Source: Verrucomicrobiia bacterium (GTDB lineage: Bacteria; Verrucomicrobiota; Verrucomicrobiia; Verrucomicrobiales; Akkermansiaceae). From it: DNA of 35,218 nt. Positions within the stretch are counted from its first letter, which is position 1; every line of letters begins with the position of its first letter. The position numbers and the translations under genes were made by a program. A model generated the notes under the pieces. The model ran no database searches, was not told the origin of the DNA, and was given only the letters and a program-made list of their open reading frames with translations. Positions 31,616 to 35,218 of this stretch are shown piece by piece. Location of the stretch: NCBI GenBank assembly GCA_030430455.1, contig JAUIJB010000001.1, forward strand, positions 1-35,218. The letters are read 5' to 3'.

Positions 31616-31637
31616 GGTCCGCCAACGGACTTCCACC

Positions 31638-31671
31638 AACCCGGCCCGAGTTTCTCGGGCCGGGTTTTTTT
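31638..31671 (+). terminator. Strong intrinsic terminator
   Basis: A 13-bp perfect stem AACCCGGCCCGAG (31638-31650) and CTCGGGCCGGGTT (31654-31666) with a 3-nt loop runs into a T-run (31665-31671). Confidence 0.93.
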
Positions 31672-31691
31672 GTGCCCACCAATCACTCGCC

Positions 31692-31862
31692 ATGAACGAC
31701 AAGACCATCATCCACCTCTGTTTCCTCGGCGCATTGGCCGCCCTGCTGGCCTGCGGTGCCCACTTCCACCGTCAGGCCGACACTGAACCCACCCGGCCGA
31801 TCACATGCGAAACCCCGCGACTGCTCCCGGAGGACAGCCCGATCAACTCCGAGAGCACATGA
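31692..31862 (+). CDS. Small lipoprotein-like protein (56 residues)
   Basis: The product begins MNDKTIIHLCFLGALAALLA and has a lipobox LLAC with the lipidated Cys at residue 21. The mature part (about 36 residues, AHFHRQADTEPTRPITCETP) is short and unremarkable. The ATG at 31692 is chosen because it starts the signal; the open frame upstream crosses the preceding terminator. Its TGA overlaps the ATG of the next small gene (ATGA), suggesting translational coupling. No family is recognised. Confidence 0.5.
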   Translation: MNDKTIIHLCFLGALAALLACGAHFHRQADTEPTRPITCETPRLLPEDSPINSEST

Positions 31863-32062
31863 AACTGCTGCAGAACAACCCGCCGGCCGACCCCGCCTGC
31901 GCGGACTTCATCCAGCCCCGCAGCTTCAACAAGGTCGGCAAGACCGCCCTCTGGGCCGCCGACAACGGCGCCTTCCGCGGCCTCGACGAGCGCCGCTTCC
32001 TCAAGATGCTCGACGCGATCGTGGTGGCCGAGGTTCGAGGGCGTGATGGCGAGCCTGCCTGA
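31859..32062 (+). CDS. Short fragment resembling phage tRNA-guanine-transglycosylase-like proteins
   Basis: The 67-residue product contains KTALWAADNGAFRGLDERRF and LKMLDAI. This WAADNG...(F)DE..RF..ML pattern resembles the N-terminal part of phage proteins related to queuine tRNA-ribosyltransferases, where it would normally continue into a barrel of over 150 more residues. Here it ends after VVAEVRGRDGEPA, so it is either a truncated remnant or a free-standing mini-protein. The ATG overlaps the preceding stop; a start at 31805 would add 18 residues that overlap the lipoprotein gene in another frame. A hairpin with a T-run overlaps its 3' end. The family call is from remembered motifs and is tentative. 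Confidence 0.45.
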   Translation: MKLLQNNPPADPACADFIQPRSFNKVGKTALWAADNGAFRGLDERRFLKMLDAIVVAEVRGRDGEPA

Positions 32063-32080
32063 AGCTCGCTCTCGGTTTTT
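32049..32080 (+). terminator. Likely terminator overlapping the end of the fragment gene
   Basis: A 6-bp stem GCGAGC (32049-32054) and GCTCGC (32064-32069) with a 9-nt loop, then TTTTT at 32076-32080. It is weaker than the other terminators because six bases separate stem and T-run. Confidence 0.4.
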
Positions 32081-32195
32081 CACTCTCCGGTGACTTTCCG
32101 TTTCTGGGAGCGTTTCGGCGGGTTTTCTTGCGCCTTTCGTTGTACCAGAAATCCTGGCGCATTCCCGCGACTTGCTGAACAGAAGCCGACCAGGC

Positions 32196-32270
32196 TGGAG
32201 GCGGAGGCGGGAATCGAACCCGCGAATGGAGGTTTTGCAAACCTCTGCCTTACCACTTGGCTACTCCGCC
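32196..32270 (-). tRNA. tRNA-Cys (anticodon GCA), CCA encoded
   Basis: On the minus strand the 75-nt sequence folds as a cloverleaf: acceptor GGCGGAG/CTCCGCC, D arm GCC/GGC, anticodon stem GAGGT/ACCTC with loop TTGCAAA (anticodon GCA), and T arm GCGGG-TTCGATT-CCCGC. The discriminator base is U, the identity element typical of cysteine tRNA, followed by an encoded CCA (32196-32198 on the plus strand). Confidence 0.96.
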
Positions 32271-32292
32271 GTGACGCCGGTCTGGGCCCGGG

Positions 32293-32322
32293 AGGGTGCA
32301 CGCGGGCGGCGCGTCCTGTCAA
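32293..32322 (-). promoter_or_regulatory. Possible tRNA-Cys promoter
   Basis: On the minus strand, a perfect TTGACA (32322-32317), 18 bp, then CACCCT (32298-32293), 22 nt before the tRNA 5' end. The CACCCT is the same -10-like hexamer seen at 9894-9899. Confidence 0.4.
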
Positions 32323-32382
32323 TGGCGGTCTTGGGAAGGGAATCGCGTTGTGGCGGGCTCCCGCGGGTGCTTGGCTGCAGGC

Positions 32383-33165
32383 GTGTTCCCCGTCCTGAAG
32401 CGCCGCCCGCCGGGTCGGGTTCGTGCCGTCCTGATCGCCGCCTTGGGCCTCGCCGGGTGGACCGGGCCGGCGCTGGCGGACCCGCCGCGGCGCCACGAGT
32501 CGAAGGGTGCCGTCTACCACGTCGCCCGGGCGCGGACCGACGAGGTCCGGGTGCTGTGGCAGGGAGCCGAGGGCCAGCCGCTGCGGACCATCCCGCGGGC
32601 CGCCGCCTTCCTGCGCCAGCAGGGCGAGGAACCCCGGCTGATCGTCAATGGCGGTATCTTCGAGCCCGGCGGGGTCCCGAGCGGCCTGCTGGTCCAGGAT
32701 GGCGAGGAGCTCCGCCCGCTGAACCAGCGCCCCGGCAAGGGCAACTTCTACCTCCTGCCGAACGGCGTGTTCGGCATCGGCAAGGACGGCGCCTGGATCG
32801 TCCGCAGCAACGAGTACCCGCCCGCCGGCGCGCAGGTCCTTCACGCCGTGCAGTCGGGTCCGCTGCTGCTGCGCGGGGGCAGGATCCACCCGAAGTTCCG
32901 CCAGGATTCGAAGTCCCGCCTGCACCGCAACGGGGTGGGGGTCACCGTGGAGGGAGACGTGTTGCTGGTGATCACCGACTTCCACTCGCCGCGCTTCCCG
33001 AACCTCTTCGAGTTCGCCGAAGTGTTCCGTGACCTCGGCTGTGACGACGCGCTGTTCCTCGACGGCGACCTTTCCCAGATGAAGTGGGGTAAGGAACTCG
33101 ATGCACCGAGCAACCGCTTCGGCTCGATGATTGCCGTGGTCATCAGTGAGCCGGTGAGCCGGTGA
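32383..33165 (+). CDS. Phosphodiester glycosidase family protein (NAGPA-like), secreted
   Basis: From the GTG at 32383 the product has 260 residues, with a signal peptide (FPVLKRRPPGRVRAVLIAAL, then a stretch ending GPALA). The body matches the NAGPA-like phosphodiester glycosidase fold: LIVNGGIFEPGGVPSGLLVQ (the usual VNGGFF motif), NGVGVTVEGDVLLVITD, and LGCDDALFLDGDLSQM in place of the usual ALNLDGGGS. The family can remove N-acetylglucosamine from phosphodiester-linked sugars, and related bacterial domains act on wall or polysaccharide material. Other GTG starts at 32350 (with an upstream GGGAAGGG) and 32296 are possible. The last six residues (SEPVSR) and the stop codon are encoded by a GTGAGCCG tandem repeat that runs on downstream. 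Confidence 0.82.
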   Translation: MFPVLKRRPPGRVRAVLIAALGLAGWTGPALADPPRRHESKGAVYHVARARTDEVRVLWQGAEGQPLRTIPRAAAFLRQQGEEPRLIVNGGIFEPGGVPSGLLVQDGEELRPLNQRPGKGNFYLLPNGVFGIGKDGAWIVRSNEYPPAGAQVLHAVQSGPLLLRGGRIHPKFRQDSKSRLHRNGVGVTVEGDVLLVITDFHSPRFPNLFEFAEVFRDLGCDDALFLDGDLSQMKWGKELDAPSNRFGSMIAVVISEPVSR

Positions 33166-33240
33166 GCCAGTGAGTGAGTGAGCCAGTGAGCCGGTGAGTG
33201 AGTGAGCCGGTGAGCGAAGGGGCCGGTGAGTCAGTGAGCA
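33146..33240 (+). repeat. GTGAGCCR tandem repeat array
   Basis: About 95 bp built from 8-bp units GTGAGCCG or GTGAGCCA, mixed with 16-bp variants GTGAGTGAGTGAGCCR. The first units encode the C-terminus and stop of the phosphodiester glycosidase gene; the last copies are degenerate. Because 8 is not a multiple of three, gain or loss of a unit in the first part would change the end of the protein. Confidence 0.85.
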
Positions 33241-33619
33241 GCTCGTGGAAGCTGCGGGGCTGGCAGGGTAGCGAGGGTTGGAGTGACGGCCTTCAGCCTT
33301 CGATTGAGCGAGGAGACCGGTGACGAGTAGGGTGGGCGAAGGCGGGCTTCCCCGCGTATCTTCTGCTGTTTGCCGATATTGCGACCAGGCTCGGAGGAAA
33401 TCGCTCGGGGACTGAAATGGTCGCGGTTGAGAAGCCGCCGAAAAACATGGACGTCACGGAAATGCTCTCCTTGATTGGTATTGCGACATCAGTGCCCCTG
33501 GGTCGCACGCCCCTCCAAAGACAAGCCGGCATGGCAACGAGCTTCCAGCGAGCCCACGGTTCGCCGGCGGGCTTCGTCGTCGGCACGACATGGCGGGGAG
33601 ATTCGGACCTCCAATCGCC
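33166..33619. other. 454-bp gap, repeat-rich, no gene seen
   Basis: The left 75 bp is the GTGA tandem array. The remainder (33241-33619) has no convincing gene. An open frame at 33417-33623 (68 codons) has no start signal and an ordinary mixed composition, and I think it is not coding. Phrases such as GGAGTGACGGCCTTCAGCC (33280-33298) look like intergenic repeat sequence, though I found no second copy in this window. Confidence 0.5.
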
Positions 33620-35218
33620 ATGAAGCAGCCCCTGACCCTTTTGACCGGTCTTCTCCTGACTGCCCCGCTCGGGGCGCAGATCGAACACGGCACCTTCCGC
33701 ATCGACGGCAACGACATCGGCACGCTTCGCCTGGCGCCCGCGAAGTCGCCGGGGGTGCTGGTCGACTCGTCGAGCAACTCCGGGGACTACCACGCCGACC
33801 TGGTCGAGCCGGACCCGATCCCGAACGGGGTGATGGTCTCGTGCGCGGCGGAAAACCTGCGCGATGGAACGCCGAGGTTTTCCAACGTCTTCCCTTGGGC
33901 CACGGAGCCGGAGTACTTTATCCCGGTCTTCGTCGCCGTCTTCGGGACGCAGAGCGAAGCCGAGGGCAACGGCGACATCTCCTTCGCCTGGTTTCCCTAC
34001 AGCGGCACGGATGTCCTCGGCGGCGTCGCGACGAACAGCGAGAACGGCGGCGTCATCACTTCCTTCGTCGCCTCCCCGGGGCTGACCCACGCCCTGCTGG
34101 CGAGCGACCCCGACGCCAACCTGGTCGAACTCGGCGGCGGCGAGTTCACGCTCGACCTCCGGTCGGTCGACCCCGATGCCACTCCCGAGAACGGGGTGCT
34201 CCTGGTCAACAGCGCGGAGAACGAGGACAACTACGCCTTGTCGATGGACCAGGGCGACGGGACCTTCCGGATCTTCAGCCGCGACATCTCCTCGGACGCC
34301 TCGGCGGGCGAGGGCTACGAGCAGGACTCGATCGCCTTCGCCTACGTCCCGGCGGACAGCAGCGACCCGCAGGTCGTGGCGGTCGGGCGCGTCGATGGAA
34401 ACGGCCAGAAGCTGGCGGCCGGCGGGGACTTCTCGGTCGCCAAGGTGCCGAACCAGAACGGGACCTGGTTCCTGAGCATCCCCGGGCACTCGGACCAGAC
34501 CGGCACGCTCCTCGTCAGCCCGGAGGGCGGGGAAAGCCTCAACCTCGACAACTTCGTCAACGTCGACTGGGAGCCCGCCGTGGACGCCTGGGTGGTCCAG
34601 TCGCGCGACATCCGCGACACGGCCTCGCCGCTGCTGCAGAACCTCGGCGACCAGGCGGCGTTCAGCTTCGTGTTCCTCGCCGCGGAGCGCCCGGTGGTCC
34701 ACGTCGATGACAGCGCCACCGGGGCCAACGACGGCAGCAGTTGGGCCGACGCCTTCGCCGACCTGAACGCCGCGCTGGCCAGTGTCACCGGTGGCGAGGA
34801 AGTCCGCGTCGCGGCGGGGACCTACACTCCCGGCGCGACCCGCGAGTCGACCTTCGCGATGCCCCCGGACGTGGCGATCTACGGCGGCTTTCCCGACGGC
34901 GGCGGCACCATGGAGGCGCGCGACCCCGCGGCAAACCCGACGATCCTCAGCGGCGACATCGGCGTGGCCGACGACATCAGCGACAACTGCTTCCACGTCG
35001 TCACCGCCACCGGCACCAACAAGGACAGCCTGCTCGACGGCTTCACCATCGCGGGCGGCAACGCCGACGGCGACTCCGGCCTGCGCCAGCACCTCGGCGG
35101 CGGGATCCTGGTGGACGGCTCGGGCCAGGCCGCCTTCCGCGACCTGGTCGTCACCGGCTGCGAGGGGACGATTGGCGGCGGGGCCTACTTCAACGAGGCC
35201 AGCCCGATTTTCCGCAAC
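33620..35218 (+). CDS. Secreted right-handed beta-helix protein, 3' end beyond window
   Basis: The frame is open from the ATG at 33620 to the last base, 533 codons with no stop. A signal peptide (MKQPLTLLTGLLLTAPLGAQ) precedes a beta-rich region of about 340 residues of unknown type. From about residue 364 the sequence VVHVDDSATGANDGSSWADA, then EEVRVAAGTYTPG, MPPDVAIYGGFPDGGG, PTILSGDIG and LLDGFTIAGGNADG, is the classic opening of right-handed parallel beta-helix domains (pectate-lyase fold, DUF1565 and choice-of-anchor Q type). The visible end, LVVTGCEGTIGGGAYFNEAS, shows helix rungs continuing. A long minus-strand open frame opposite is a shadow. Function: surface or secreted protein, perhaps carbohydrate-binding; no catalytic residue is seen. 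Confidence 0.85.
   Translation, partial: MKQPLTLLTGLLLTAPLGAQIEHGTFRIDGNDIGTLRLAPAKSPGVLVDSSSNSGDYHADLVEPDPIPNGVMVSCAAENLRDGTPRFSNVFPWATEPEYFIPVFVAVFGTQSEAEGNGDISFAWFPYSGTDVLGGVATNSENGGVITSFVASPGLTHALLASDPDANLVELGGGEFTLDLRSVDPDATPENGVLLVNSAENEDNYALSMDQGDGTFRIFSRDISSDASAGEGYEQDSIAFAYVPADSSDPQVVAVGRVDGNGQKLAAGGDFSVAKVPNQNGTWFLSIPGHSDQTGTLLVSPEGGESLNLDNFVNVDWEPAVDAWVVQSRDIRDTASPLLQNLGDQAAFSFVFLAAERPVVHVDDSATGANDGSSWADAFADLNAALASVTGGEEVRVAAGTYTPGATRESTFAMPPDVAIYGGFPDGGGTMEARDPAANPTILSGDIGVADDISDNCFHVVTATGTNKDSLLDGFTIAGGNADGDSGLRQHLGGGILVDGSGQAAFRDLVVTGCEGTIGGGAYFNEASPIFRN

Noticed and set aside
32196..32270. Attachment site duplication of the tRNA-Cys 3' end
   Set aside because: I looked for a second copy of the tRNA end in 31215-32190 and downstream to 33600 and saw none, so integration is not proven.
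33146..33240. Possible CRISPR array
   Set aside because: The units are 8 bp in direct tandem with no unique spacers, so it is a simple tandem repeat.
33417..33623. 68-codon open frame between the tandem repeat and the beta-helix gene
   Set aside because: No start signal, overlaps the next gene's start, and its sequence has no domain or signal; it is likely intergenic repeat DNA.
33293..35092. Minus-strand open frame of 599 codons opposite the beta-helix gene
   Set aside because: The plus-strand frame has a signal peptide and a recognisable beta-helix opening, while the minus frame is Val/Arg/Asp-rich without domains.

Overview
This is a high-GC window (about 70% G+C by eye) whose content best fits a free-living, polysaccharide-using member of the Verrucomicrobiota, probably a Verrucomicrobiales relative such as Haloferula or Luteolibacter. 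That placement is inference. It rests on large secreted proteins with thrombospondin-3-like Asp/Gly repeats, tiny lipoproteins, a metallophosphatase fused to a choice-of-anchor I propeller, GH16 and CE15 enzymes, and intergenic repeats that I remember from that group. No rRNA gene or taxonomic marker was available to confirm it.

Layout. 1-3.5 kb: the end of a membrane pseudokinase-like protein, then recG. 3.5-5.5 kb, minus strand: a secreted GH16 glucanase-like enzyme and two small membrane proteins. 5.4-5.7 kb is an unusually AT-rich divergent control region. 5.7-9.8 kb: a tight cassette of TonB-dependent siderophore-type receptor, PepSY membrane protein and spermidine-synthase-fold methyltransferase-like protein, most simply read as iron or metallophore uptake. 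9.9-11.5 kb: three small envelope proteins of unknown function (coiled coil, single TM, zinc ribbon plus TM). 11.7-15.3 kb: a secreted 5'-nucleotidase/choice-of-anchor I fusion ending at a strong terminator. 15.5-18.8 kb: a secreted protein of unknown function, an N-acetylmuramoyl-L-alanine amidase, and bifunctional NAD(P)HX epimerase/dehydratase. 19-21.1 kb: a PIN/TRAM membrane protein (minus), a 51-residue lipoprotein and a DUF4126 membrane protein. 21.4-25 kb: a 1,179-residue secreted modular protein. 25.3-27.4 kb, minus: a CE15 glucuronoyl-esterase-like enzyme with KDPG aldolase directly upstream, a plausible uronic-acid pair. 27.7-31.2 kb: a large DUF2339 multi-pass protein. 31.2-32.1 kb: three small accessory genes, the last resembling an N-terminal piece of a phage-type tRNA-guanine-transglycosylase-like protein, beside tRNA-Cys(GCA). 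32.3-33.2 kb: a phosphodiester-glycosidase-family protein whose 3' end runs into an 8-bp tandem repeat. 33.6 kb to the end: a secreted beta-helix protein open off the window edge.

Two features beyond the genes stand out. First, several genes share a sigma70-like promoter with a GC-shifted -10 (TAGCCT, CACCCT, TAGTCC, TACCGC) ending 6-9 nt before the start codon, which predicts leaderless mRNAs. Second, the intergenic spaces carry several structured repeats: a 274-bp element with 40-bp imperfect inverted ends, a multi-hairpin element, a dispersed-type repeat that appears to create a false start for the CE15 gene, and a GTGAGCCR tandem array. I found no CRISPR array, no intact insertion sequence and no complete prophage.
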